The notes under the pieces were generated by a model. It did no database searches. It was not told the DNA's origin and saw only the letters and a program-made list of their open reading frames with translations. 64,000 bases of DNA, from contig JAKUPL010000004.1 in assembly GCA_022449455.1 (NCBI GenBank), positions 62,001 through 126,000 on the forward strand, read 5' to 3'. This stretch comes from Alcanivorax sp. (GTDB lineage: Bacteria; Pseudomonadota; Gammaproteobacteria; Pseudomonadales; Alcanivoracaceae). Below, piece after piece: positions 28,401-33,164 of this stretch. Position 1 is the first letter of the stretch; each line of letters starts with the position of its first letter. Both the position numbers and the translations under genes were made by a program.

Positions 28401-28598
28401 AACCGCGGCGACCGGCCCTCGGTGATCACGGTGGAGATCCTCGGCTACGGCGAGGAGCGGCTGGTGCCTGACCAGGATCGCAGCGCCGGTGCCACGGACT
28501 ACCGGCCCGATGGCGCGGTGCGGGTGCTGGGCGCCGGCGCCCTGGACGAACGGCAAAGCGCCGAACTCACCGAGGCGGAGCGCCGCAGCATGTTGTAA
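16455..28598 (+). CDS. Giant filamentous-haemagglutinin-like two-partner secretion exoprotein (TpsA, PdtA-like)
   Basis: A 4047-residue predicted surface or secreted adhesin-like protein, partner of the FhaC-type transporter. The N-terminal signal region ends near residue 45 (LPVAEAGS) and is followed by an Ala-rich helical stretch (about 45-125). The TPS domain, about 130-390, contains NWETFNVGRDTTVDFEQ and GTVMVVNRNGVVFSG. Thousands of residues of beta-helix-like repeats follow. The C-terminal region contains a DUF3739-type block (VYTPPRRVYDGLGNVSLSP and DIDLIAPLGVIDAGEAGIRV). Two related Pro/Ala/Gly-rich modules lie near residues 1012-1171 and 2895-3078. There is no cell-wall anchor. The reading frame is intact throughout. 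PdtA of P. aeruginosa (a virulence-associated exoprotein induced by phosphate starvation) is the closest model by size and neighbours. Confidence 0.9.
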   Translation: MKLKHAAPPRPSAKRPGDATFTLKPLARAMALMLAVGALPVAEAGSRVAGADWMAAKASARAAAQASASAVSGRSRAATLAEQQAAAKLRHSIDNLRRTAGTLAAQRAAQQAAREAARHAASNIPNGLAEGGLKVDANPDTAGWHNAEGPSQSIKDGHTTVTVKQTGDKAILNWETFNVGRDTTVDFEQQSNWAALNRVNDPQARPSQIQGRIQGDGTVMVVNRNGVVFSGSSQVNVRNLVAAAADISDQQFRERGIYFDAEGSQPVFTDAAGDIDIQAGARITTRAPGASTQGGGYAMFLGRSVNNGGEIVTDRGQTTLAAGDDFYIRKGQGTEQNTASTTRGNEVAASLDAGSDAGQVINDGLILSPEGDITLTGHKVRQQGVAVATTSVDARGTVHLLNAASDAEGSVTLGADSVTAVLIDEDSGTATDSRRQQLIDESADQDLLRDQMTDGHFDNLADLPDRRDQSRVEIVSGNDVVFEKDSLTLATGGQVAVAAGDRVRLESGAEVDVAGAVGVRVAMESNNVLVDVQSNELRDSPFNRDSAALKNGDVWLDRRDLILVPAGTGGYEEDRWYTAGGLLEVSGYLDTSEHSAREWAAAGGTVRLQGNAVVSQSGSSVNLSGGTLNVESGYVRQTWLMGADGNVYNAASAPGYLRYTGVYRGYQRHSARWGQTDAYYNPAVIRERRLESGYVAGRDAGELIVSAPTAVLEGDIDASVYNGERQDRPRDAGLDGYQQAQNRVALGGRLLIGKYGVRGLAGGFESDVRIGGFDAIADQLERDGELGERLNTVWLDAEHLNQQGLGGVDLVSAGAIRVDHDLTVTPGGYVRLASGQVDVDATVTARGGDITLTNIIEAYNNTGSLVRTALEGADGETRMRLGAEGFLDARGLWSNQRREPFRASLAHRDGGRVQVISSQDVTLEAGSRIDVSSGAAVDADGNLMGGRGGDITLSAATTVNENSGSPRSGVLTLDGDLLGFGVDGGGTLTLRTGEAVVVGGDAFETSGLLAAGETAPVDLTLLEEVVIAAGQTLPFDYQYQRTVAVPGEALGNSAITISPTNTLTLAADWTIPESATGTFRVLVGGTVYGSNQTVPAGSVITNVVGASIGTLPSDYIVPADAFPNGIPVQPSQQTLPAGTPLPNDVVFAAGETLAAGSVLGRDVRVKPVLQLAAEDFQRGFSHYDVNGHKGVSVAEGERIDVTLPVYRFRSDAASATTRDDGLEVWTPPLYLPMADQDERMSRRPGASLTLRSEGQGRPGAISVGKDAVIQVDPEQSIVLRGGQTTVDGTLRARAGRIDILNPSSDAQLQAATPARSIWIGENALLDVSGVAHTGTDLRGRRYGEVLNGGQVTLGSNLPEEKVEGLYPVNNQFIIVRHGAVIDVSGAQADLDLGLEGPTTVSGDAGGLAMRSNAGIYFDGELRAESGGDGAAGGRLDVMLETIGLPVNIGDERQTELRTIVVGEGIESGLPSDLTAGKDDSALRFGQARFDSEDIEAWGIDSLSLWAQDAILFEGDTGLDLGGKIELSAAVIGAAQETRDIQVALAAPYVRLAGRTELPTVPGSSNQQGTGPFFEFENGHISPNSTHESSRFSVSADLIDLGQGAVAFGGHGTRGLLGGGEAEVDLPGFARVTLDSRGDIRMDNAVLTAQHELEVIAERLYPVTHSTNNALRVGDINPDIENAGNAVLSIRRRGEGTPDLPPSVFGALYLLAPNIEQNGAVMAPLGLISVGKDVVNTAFGSGANPPYDVRNVQVDVALGANSITSVSADGLILPYGYTTDGINYYYDGEKVEFDEPISDAAQRQRTGGGIVFDVATFLAREGAVVDTSAGGVLQGVGFRSGQRGSVNILDTALANAAPWHAGDGDAEVYAIVPGHYGDVAPIDPALAGPARVGERITIGAGVPGLPAGTYTLLPAEYALMPGGYRVELGASERFDQGVRSSAPGLYDASVYLGVAHTGLLARQPRRASIMSGAQVRRYGDFDETTLTQWVLNRQAEFGAARAPYLIPEDMRSLTFDFGGARDDGEQVFRFDGELRNRQVEGGAGGMVAFTGKPLEVVADKGQGAGDRITLVDDDINALGATILGLGVSAPSFDGRLDSYRVSTVVRSGATLRAGTVVLGGQVNGADDVVVESGATIDTRGFEAAGWTAANGIVLAPAEDQALLVVGNDLMTFGGASGDGRLRVEDGAALFGEGSVALLASGGAEIGDISLGARDLLLGVEDINVGTDAALAQAASDGVLSSGWRLTQSVLDGLLRPADGPGIESLSFQASNSINFIGPVSLDTFDPGTGESSADLRFITPAIYGLGGDGDTATIRTERFTWSGLGYMEGADPVAAQPGPVIDGGAGTGTGAFQVDADEVLFGFNGPLTDESTNLTLERWMLGFADVTFNASDRISSERASQLSVYQRAIGDGDYQGGNLTLNAPVLTGQARSDMTFRAGGDLTVARPEGAEPVDRSGLDLGGRLTLDGNRVRIDGTVAAPSGHIEIRAEEDVELAAGSVLDVAGREVTFFDVTRHSFGGDVVLESRQGDVRQAAGATLDVSARGSDAGTVKATAANGQVALEGDLIARAGDQPDNGFEGGSIQVEGLTILDFVGLNLRLGGGGFDYRRDFTLGSGDLVIGDELRARHLSVTADGGSLTVAGTVRAGGDHAGSLRLAARDDLTIESGAVLDASGDTLKRDSHGGAIEGSNRATLDLTARDGRLVLADGATLDVSAGGEARGVINLNAPRLGGSQGDDVAVDAGGPLTVRGAKRLAVNGFWTYDDAPVDAEDGTTQVVDEAYMDGIHQDSEAFVNGALANADLMARLAGLRDATETFQLRPGVEIVSATEDGNLRVEGDLDLANYRYGPDVDPAVRGSGTAGVFNLRAGGDLTVNGNISDGFGVPLTSPDSEISVDFELEPGLLDTANRFQSDYTLPQDLTLAGGWNISQVDGSLPFAINPSQVALPAGVPIEESVVIAVQTVVSGVLAADVVLPVAVRDLRTGVTYGPGLVPAGTSATFLAPPATEFAAGYVFFLSPQIQVDTIPAGTDLSRYQSISLPLTETNREIKLTAGMVLPEGFRISSLNGSETINVPLQPLAPVLDRGQESWDIRMVAGADLASASRRAVRAGALAGDLVLDNPDAPLVFRGITNEERPVTSVIRTGQGDLELLAARDYRHDSAYGVYTVGNALPAGEVPDVARPDGGELGASYAEYQDSEAVTDVQAGFLTGGGEVLVQAGRNLHGYTSGDLNGDLPASDWLWTQGASADGALDAWWIHPGTYSKNSTSRAKFSTFQGIGALGGGNLSVSAAQQLGTYAFIGADATPVGALNLVVGASGWRDADGTVRQTGGGELRVSAGAINPLRDGTRSNVANLRGDIRVRAGAIGQTWQTFQVPGNSDPRPDDLITRARVNAYGILSVTQGDGSARLLSVGDAVFRTLNPTAGLPGAGLWTDGTKTSVFAAGGDITMSSLSTGIEAPSTLSLVASEGSIYGTRNSGDSIQVRPSLDGGVEVLAADSIYRFGLGGEAYEDAEGVSGLAPTRFYAVDGDIYSLGYGTLPSTGSSGLLGRPAWIRAGRDIVGLGVNLDGTFQRRTAAFGHNASTDVSLIEAGRDLIYIDAAAVGPGTLEVTAGRNFYQADRGWVRSMAGLSGDIGSGADIAINVGMGADGPDYQALIDAYLNPANLADPGRPLADQPDKVVKVYDQELSSWLEDRYGDAALDGTTALAYFEALSPEQQRIFLRELYYAELRAGGREYNDADGDRTGSYLRGRRVISTFLPKVDSEAGTSGYQGDYTMFSTGEYSGLVRTEGGGDIQMLVPGGDLIVGVDGVRPEGGDNGILTQGRGDIQLYSQGDIALGLSRIFTTYGGDIFAWSAAGDINAGRGAKTTLVYTPPRRVYDGLGNVSLSPVAPTTGAGIATLAPIPEVPPGDIDLIAPLGVIDAGEAGIRVSGNVNIAALQVVNAENIQVQGESSGLPAVARVNVGALTNATNAANSAVQAAEQVSRGNRGDRPSVITVEILGYGEERLVPDQDRSAGATDYRPDGAVRVLGAGALDERQSAELTEAERRSML

Positions 28599-28606
28599 CC
28601 GCGAAT

Positions 28607-28633
28607 ACGCCGTCCCGCGCAGGGGGGCGTTTT
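28607..28633 (+). terminator. Intrinsic terminator of the exoprotein gene
   Basis: ACGCC(G)TCCC at 28607-28616 pairs with the G-rich arm ending GGCGT at 28630, with one bulge, and is followed by a short T run. It starts 9 bp after the exoprotein stop codon. Confidence 0.65.
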
Positions 28634-28664
28634 ATTAACGATAAGAAAGGAAGGGGGAACACGG

Positions 28665-29447
28665 ATGTTCTACGAACAGGATACCGCCGGCCAGATACTG
28701 TCCCTGGCCCGGATCACCACCCCGGGCCGGTTGCGGGCCGGTTTAAGCTATCTGATGGAAGCCCACGGCTTCCGACATTATGTGTTCACCTGGCGGGGGC
28801 AGTCGCTGGGGGGCGCGGGTCTGTTCACGCTGCATAACCTCTCTCTGAACCCGATCTCACCGGACTGGCCGGTGGACACCGACCCGCTGGCCCGGTACGC
28901 CACCCAAGGGGCGCTGCCGATCGATTGGCGGGCGTTGATGATGCGCGCGGATTTCCAGGAACGGGCCTATCGGGTCACCATGCGTCGCCGTGCCGCCCTT
29001 GGGCTACGGGCGGGCTGCACGGTGCCGCTTTTGAATGGTCCCGGTGAACTGGCCTGGTTGGATCTGGCGATGGACCGTGATGACGACCAGGCCTGGCTAC
29101 ATATCCGGACTTACCTGCCCTGCGCCACCTTGCTCGGCCGGGTGCTGCTGGAGCGGGTCGGGCGTTTTATTGCCGATGCCGCCGAGCCCGGCGAGCGCCC
29201 CGAGGAACCGCTCAGTGATCGTGAACGGGCCTGTTTGCGGGGTGCCAGTGAGGGGCTTTGCAACGCCGAGATCGGTGCGGCGCTTGGTATCAGTGAACGC
29301 ACCGTGTCCAGCCATATCCAGCGGGCCTGCCACAAGCTGCGTGCCCGTAATCGCCAGCATGCCATCACCAAGGCCCTGCTTTCTTATCAGCTGTACGACC
29401 GCTTCTTCCTGCCGACGCCGACGACCGTCCCCGAACAAACCGCATAA
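28665..29447 (+). CDS. LuxR-family regulator with an autoinducer-binding-like domain (LuxR solo)
   Basis: A 260-residue transcription factor. The N-terminal half (about 10-165) has the pattern of the acyl-homoserine-lactone-binding domain: Asp-Pro in VDTDPLARYA, Trp in PIDWRAL, and Gly in the AALGLRAGCTVPL segment correspond to conserved family positions. The C-terminal LuxR helix-turn-helix (about 185-245) contains LSDRERACLRGASEGLCNAE and ISERTVSSHIQRACHKLRAR. No luxI-type synthase is visible in the window, so it is a solo that may sense foreign or non-AHL signals. It follows the exoprotein gene after a terminator and has GGAAGGGGG before its ATG. It may control the locus, by position only. 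Confidence 0.82.
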   Translation: MFYEQDTAGQILSLARITTPGRLRAGLSYLMEAHGFRHYVFTWRGQSLGGAGLFTLHNLSLNPISPDWPVDTDPLARYATQGALPIDWRALMMRADFQERAYRVTMRRRAALGLRAGCTVPLLNGPGELAWLDLAMDRDDDQAWLHIRTYLPCATLLGRVLLERVGRFIADAAEPGERPEEPLSDRERACLRGASEGLCNAEIGAALGISERTVSSHIQRACHKLRARNRQHAITKALLSYQLYDRFFLPTPTTVPEQTA

Positions 29448-29472
29448 AAAAAGGGCGCCGGGTGGGCGCCCT
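29446..29472 (-). terminator. Intrinsic terminator of the PstS/DING-like gene
   Basis: A perfect 7-bp GC stem (GGGCGCC/GGCGCCC, 29453-29459 with 29465-29471) extended by one A-T pair, followed on the minus strand by a run of seven T residues (29446-29452). It serves the gene ending at 29501 and overlaps the stop codon of the convergent luxR gene. Confidence 0.85.
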
Positions 29473-29500
29473 CCGCACTGGCGTGCGTTTGATCGGTCGA

Positions 29501-30808
29501 TCAGTTGATGCAGGTGCCGGCCAGTTGATCCATGGCGTTGGCGGTGCCCAGGCGGACATAGCCGGTGGGCAGGGAGCCGGAGCCATTTACCACTTCACGG
29601 GCCAGGGCACGCAGGGCCTGCGGGTCGGCGTTGTTCGCGGTGTAGCCGAGCAGGTTGGTGACCGCGGCGATCGGGTAGCCTTGATCCAGTTGGGCGGCCG
29701 GGTCGATAACGTTGACACAGCCGTCCGGGGTGCTGGGGTTGCTAACCGGGATGTCCGAGACAGCCTGGGTATGCGGAAGACCGGTGACCTCATCTACATC
29801 GCCCAGAACGGTGTTGTCCAGCAGATCATCCGTGTCGTAGTTCACGGAAGTGACGGTGGCCGGGTCGGTGCTGTTTACGTCGGCGTAGTCCTGGCTGGCG
29901 TCCAATACGTTGGCCAGGTTGGCGAAGCCGATGGACCAGGAATTGGCGCCGACGCCGGAAACCACACCGGCGTTGCCGGACTCTTCGCTGTAGTTGGCGT
30001 ACAGGCTGGCGGGATTGGCCGGGGAAATGGCGGCGGTGAAGCTCTCGGAGGTTTTGAAGAAGTTGGATGCCAGGCCGAAGTTGCCGTTACAGGTGGCCGC
30101 CAGGTACTGAGTGAAGGCGAACACCGTGCCGCTGGTGTCCTGACGCACGATCACGTGGATGGGCTGGGTCGGCAGGCTGCTGTCCACGTCGTTCCAGGTC
30201 TGGGAAATGCCGGAGAAGATCTCGCACACCTGCTGGTTGGACAGATCCGGGCGGGAGCTGCCGATCAGGTTCACGGGCAGCGCGATCAGAGCACCCAGGG
30301 CCGGCATCTGGAAGATGCCGTCGCCGGTGGTGTTGGGGCCGTTGACGAAGTCATCCACATTGTCGGCGGTCAGCGGAGCGTCTGAGCCGATAAAGTCCGG
30401 GCGGCTCTGACCGGCTGAGGCGCTGAAGCCCACCGGGCTGGCGCTGTAGTCACGGCAGTCGCCGTCGGCGCTGAAGCCGCTGACACCCACCAGAACCCGT
30501 TTGCCGGTGCCGCTGCCGGTCTGGCAGTAGCTGGCGGTGTGGGACGGGTTGGCGTCCTGGAAAACGGCGAAGATGGAGTCAGGGGTAACGCCGACTTGCT
30601 GGTACGGAGTGAACGTCGGATCGAAGCCTGCGAACAGACCCGCGTCGGTGGACAGACGCGATTCCGGGTTGGTGGTGGTGAAGCCGTCGCCGATGTAGGC
30701 GAGTGCCGGCAGAGAGGCGCCGCCGCCGACCAGATCGGTGGCGGAAGCGGCCAGCGGTGCGCTGATGATGGCGGCGGCCAGGGCGGCCTTCTTGATGATG
30801 GTCTTCAT
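29501..30808 (-). CDS. PstS/DING-like phosphate-binding-type secreted protein
   Basis: A 435-residue exported protein with a clear signal peptide (MKTIIKKAALAAAIISAPLA, cleavage after SA near residue 23). The mature N-terminus reads TDLVGGGASLPALAYIGDG, close to the DINGGGATLP signature of DING/PstS proteins. The middle contains DFIGSDAPLT and IVRQDTSGTVFAFTQYLA, equivalent to phosphate-contacting loops of PstS. Two or more cysteine pairs could form disulfides. In P. aeruginosa, related LapA-type proteins have alkaline phosphatase activity and are encoded near pdtA, exported by the Hxc system. No pst transporter genes are nearby here, so it is probably a scavenging or enzymatic variant. The upstream Pho box supports phosphate control. 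Confidence 0.82.
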   Translation of the reverse strand: MKTIIKKAALAAAIISAPLAASATDLVGGGASLPALAYIGDGFTTTNPESRLSTDAGLFAGFDPTFTPYQQVGVTPDSIFAVFQDANPSHTASYCQTGSGTGKRVLVGVSGFSADGDCRDYSASPVGFSASAGQSRPDFIGSDAPLTADNVDDFVNGPNTTGDGIFQMPALGALIALPVNLIGSSRPDLSNQQVCEIFSGISQTWNDVDSSLPTQPIHVIVRQDTSGTVFAFTQYLAATCNGNFGLASNFFKTSESFTAAISPANPASLYANYSEESGNAGVVSGVGANSWSIGFANLANVLDASQDYADVNSTDPATVTSVNYDTDDLLDNTVLGDVDEVTGLPHTQAVSDIPVSNPSTPDGCVNVIDPAAQLDQGYPIAAVTNLLGYTANNADPQALRALAREVVNGSGSLPTGYVRLGTANAMDQLAGTCIN

Positions 30809-31098
30809 GAGTCATTCCCTCGATGTTGGGTGCGATTTATGAGTAATCCCCGCGGCGGGTGCCGCATGAATCACGCTATCGAGAGCGAATGTCGCTTTGG
30901 TTCCATTACGAATAATTTTGCGCTTCCGGAAAACGACAGATCGTTGTCAGGGGGTGCGGGGAAGGGCAGCCGGAATCCGATCGGGCCAGGGGGGGCCGCT
31001 AAGTGGTTGTTGTTGAGTGGGTGGGACTACGGGGAGGGTATTGGGGAATGACGGTTTGGTGGCCGGACGGTGCGGGAGGCCGCAAGGGGGTCGGATGC
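30809..31098. other. Intergenic leader between the PstS-like gene and the tRNA-linked repeats
   Basis: Besides the Pho box at 30933-30950 and its presumed promoter, I see no gene. The stretch from about 30950 to 31098 is G-rich on the + strand and carries no recognisable element. Confidence 0.5.
30933..30950 (-). promoter_or_regulatory. Pho box upstream of the PstS/DING-like gene
   Basis: The minus strand reads CTGACAA-CGAT-CTGTCGT, two 7-bp direct repeats separated by 4 bp, the exact PhoB-site geometry, with 11 of 14 positions matching CTGTCAT. A possible -10 element (CAAAAT) follows about 12 bp downstream. It lies about 125 bp before the start codon. PhoB control is a strong inference. Confidence 0.65.
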
Positions 31099-31609
31099 AA
31101 AAAGGCGCCGCTCTGACGAGCGGGCTTTTTATTCCGGAGGCGGATTGATCGGAACAGCCTTTTGGCTGTTCCGACCCTTCGGGCTTCGGGCTTCGCGCTC
31201 GTCGCCAAATGCGGTGCATTTGGTCGAACCAGGCGGTGGTTCATCATCCGGCCTCCGGGTGCCGGGTACAAAAAGGCTCCGCTCTGCGAGCGGGCTTTCC
31301 ATTCCGGAGGCGGATTGATCGGAACAGCCTTTGGGCTGTTCCGACCCTTCGGGCTTCGCGCTGCGCGCTCGTCGCCAAACGCTGGCGCATTTGGTCGAAC
31401 CAGGCGGTGGTTCCTCATCCGGCCTCCGGGTGCCGGGTACAAAAAGGCTCCGCTCTGCGAGCGGGCTTTCCATTCCGGAGGCGGATTGATCGGAACAGCT
31501 TTTGGCTGTTCCGACCCTGCGGGCTTCGCGCTTCGCGCTCGTCGCCAAATGCGGTGCATTTGGTCGAACCAGGCGGTGGTTCCTCATCCGGCCTCCGGGC
31601 ACCAGATAC
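31099..31609. repeat. Three tandem ~171-bp repeats downstream of tRNA-Phe, derived from its 3' end and terminator
   Basis: Units begin at 31099, 31270 and 31441 (171, 171 and 169 bp) and are nearly identical. Each starts with a degenerate copy of the tRNA terminator (AAAAAGGCTCCGCTCTGCGA) and then CCGGAGGCGGA, which matches the T-arm/acceptor end of the tRNA. Next come a hairpin GGAACAGC...GCTGTTCC kept in all three, a second hairpin around CAAATGC/GCATTTG, and CGGCCTCCGGG, an inverted copy of the tRNA end. The array then meets the real terminator at 31610. Architecture resembles the E. coli tyrT locus, where 178-bp repeats carry the tRNA 3' end. Long reading frames through the array are by-products of the repeat. 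Confidence 0.85.
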
Positions 31610-31661
31610 AAAAAAGCCCCACTCGTGCGAGCGGGGCTTTTTTGTATCTGGTGCCCGGAGG
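31592..31661 (-). terminator. 70-bp inverted repeat containing the tRNA-Phe terminator and a mirrored tRNA 3' end
   Basis: Arms 31592-31620 and 31633-31661 are perfect 29-bp complements; the centre adds four more pairs after one mismatch. The core is a GCCCC/GGGGC hairpin flanked by A6 and T6, so it can terminate on either strand, chiefly for the tRNA. The outer part copies, in inverse orientation, the tRNA acceptor end plus CCA. Confidence 0.85.
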
Positions 31662-31724
31662 CGGAATCGAACCACCGACACGGGGATTTTCAATCCCCTG
31701 CTCTACCGACTGAGCTATCCGGGC
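31649..31724 (-). tRNA. tRNA-Phe (anticodon GAA), CCA encoded
   Basis: A 76-nt cloverleaf on the minus strand. The acceptor stem is GCCCGGA/TCCGGGC with discriminator A and encoded CCA. The D-arm is AGCTCAGTCGGTAGAGC, the anticodon stem-loop GGGGATTGAAAATCCCC gives GAA, and the T-arm is GGTGGTTCGATTCCGCC. It lies downstream of yggX in the same orientation, as in Pseudomonas. Confidence 0.97.
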
Positions 31725-31734
31725 GTGGGGGCGT

Positions 31735-31763
31735 ATTAAAGCGGCTGGCCCTGGCCCCGTCAA
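31735..31763 (-). promoter_or_regulatory. Sigma-70 promoter of tRNA-Phe
   Basis: TTGACG (-35) and TTTAAT (-10) are separated by exactly 17 bp on the minus strand, followed by a GC-rich discriminator typical of stringently controlled stable-RNA promoters. Transcription would start only a few bases before the mature tRNA end at 31724. It lies just after the yggX stop. Confidence 0.8.
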
Positions 31764-31773
31764 GGGTGCGGGG

Positions 31774-32058
31774 CTATTGATTGGCGTCTTTGGTGGGTGG
31801 AACGTAACCCTCTGCTTTTTCTACGCTTTCGTTGTTCAAAAAACGCTCGCGTTGTTCGTCCAGGAAGGCCTTGGCCTTGGGGTCCATGACGTTCAGGTGC
31901 TTCTCGTTGATCAGCAGGGTTTGGTGGTGCAGCCATTCCTGCCAGGCCTGGCGGGACACGTTGTCGTGGATGTCCTGGCCCTTCGGGCCGGGGAAGGGTG
32001 GTTTGTCCAGGCCTTCCAGTTCCTGCTGGTGCTTGCGACAGAACACGGTGCGGGTCAT
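31774..32058 (-). CDS. yggX: Probable Fe(2+)-trafficking protein YggX
   Basis: A 94-residue cytoplasmic protein that protects iron-sulfur clusters and DNA from oxidative damage. Family hallmarks are [18 protein letters not shown] with its single Cys, [27 protein letters not shown], and [12 protein letters not shown]. Length matches E. coli YggX (91). It lies 19 bp after mutY, as in E. coli and Pseudomonas, where the two are co-transcribed and functionally linked because MutY has an Fe-S cluster. Confidence 0.97.
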   Translation of the reverse strand: MTRTVFCRKHQQELEGLDKPPFPGPKGQDIHDNVSRQAWQEWLHHQTLLINEKHLNVMDPKAKAFLDEQRERFLNNESVEKAEGYVPPTKDANQ

Positions 32059-32077
32059 GGCGTCCTCGTGGTTCGGG

Positions 32078-33157
32078 TTACAGCAGGCCCCGTTGGCGGG
32101 GGCCGTGGAGCTGGTCGAGCAGTTTCTTTACCGGCGCCGCCAGGCCCAGTTCGCCGGGGGCGGCGGGGTCGATCCAGCGGCCTTGGGCGGCATCCTGCAC
32201 GGCATGGCCGTGGCTGTCCACCCGGATCAGTTGCGGTTCGATGTCCAGGTGAAAGTGGCTGAAGGTGTGGCGGAAGCCGGGCAGGTTTTCCTGGTGGCCG
32301 GCGGTCAGGCCGCGGCGTTCCAGGGCGTCGTCGCGGGCGTCTTCGGGGTTGTCGGGTGAGACGTCCAGTTGCGGGAAGCACCAGAGGCCGCCCCAGATGC
32401 CGCTGGGCGGGCGCGGTTCCAGCCAGACGCGGCCGTGGCTGTCCTGGAGGATCAGCATGCGGGCGGCGCGTACCGGTTTGGCCTTGGCCGGTTTGCGGCC
32501 CGGGTAGTCCTGGGGGGTGCCGTCGGCGTGGGCCTGACAGAGATGGATCACCGGGCAGCGCGGGCAGTCCGGGCGGCGGGTGCAGAGGGTGGCGCCCAGG
32601 TCCATGACCGCCTGAGTGTAGTCCGCCAGGCGGTCATCGGGGGTGTGTTGCTCGGCCAGTTCCCAGAGGCGGTTTTCCACCGGTTTCTTGCCGGGCCAGC
32701 CGGGCACGGCGTGCAGGCGGGTGAGCACCCGTTTGACGTTGCCGTCCAGGATCGGGGCGCGCACGCCACGGCTCTGGGCCAGGATGGCGCCGGCGGTGGA
32801 GCGGCCGATGCCGGGCAGGGTGGCCACTTCCTCCACGGTCTCGGGGAAGTCGCCGCCGTACTCTTCCACCAACTGGCGGGCGGCCTTGTGCAGGTTGCGG
32901 GCGCGGGCGTAGTAGCCCAGGCCGGTCCACAGGTGCAGCACCTGGTCCACGTCGGCGGCGGCCAGGGCGTGCACGTCCGGGAAGGTGGCCATGAAGCGCT
33001 CGAAGTAGCCGGTCACGGTGGTCACCTGGGTCTGCTGGAGCATGATCTCCGAGACCCACACCCGGTACGGGGTACGCGGGTGCTGCCAGGGCAGGTCGTT
33101 GCGGCCGTGCTGGTCGTACCAGGCCAGCACGGCGTCGCTGAAGGCGGGTTCGCTCAT
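32078..33157 (-). CDS. mutY: A/G-specific adenine DNA glycosylase MutY
   Basis: A 359-residue base-excision-repair enzyme removing adenine opposite 8-oxoguanine. The N-terminal catalytic domain has [11 protein letters not shown] (catalytic Glu), the helix-hairpin-helix [13 protein letters not shown], and [12 protein letters not shown] (catalytic Asp). The cluster-binding motif reads [16 protein letters not shown], spacing Cx5Cx2Cx5C where most family members have Cx6Cx2Cx5C. The C-terminal MutT-like domain (about 230-350) contains [10 protein letters not shown] and [12 protein letters not shown], used to recognise 8-oxoG. It lies 7 bp after asmA and upstream of yggX, probably one operon. Confidence 0.95.
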   Translation of the reverse strand: MSEPAFSDAVLAWYDQHGRNDLPWQHPRTPYRVWVSEIMLQQTQVTTVTGYFERFMATFPDVHALAAADVDQVLHLWTGLGYYARARNLHKAARQLVEEYGGDFPETVEEVATLPGIGRSTAGAILAQSRGVRAPILDGNVKRVLTRLHAVPGWPGKKPVENRLWELAEQHTPDDRLADYTQAVMDLGATLCTRRPDCPRCPVIHLCQAHADGTPQDYPGRKPAKAKPVRAARMLILQDSHGRVWLEPRPPSGIWGGLWCFPQLDVSPDNPEDARDDALERRGLTAGHQENLPGFRHTFSHFHLDIEPQLIRVDSHGHAVQDAAQGRWIDPAAPGELGLAAPVKKLLDQLHGPRQRGLL

Positions 33158-33164
33158 CCTTCGC

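Noticed and set aside
16455..28598. RGD cell-binding motifs in the exoprotein as evidence of host adhesion
   Set aside because: The RGD tripeptides occur within recurring (R)GDI beta-turns of the repeat pattern and are expected by chance in a protein of this size.
31099..31643. CRISPR array
   Set aside because: Units are about 171 bp and directly adjacent with no unique spacers, and no cas gene is visible.
30947..31780. Several overlapping frames of 80-190 codons on both strands across the tRNA-linked repeats
   Set aside because: They repeat the same peptide once per 171-bp unit, run through a tRNA and its terminator, and lack ribosome-binding sites. They are by-products of the repeat array.
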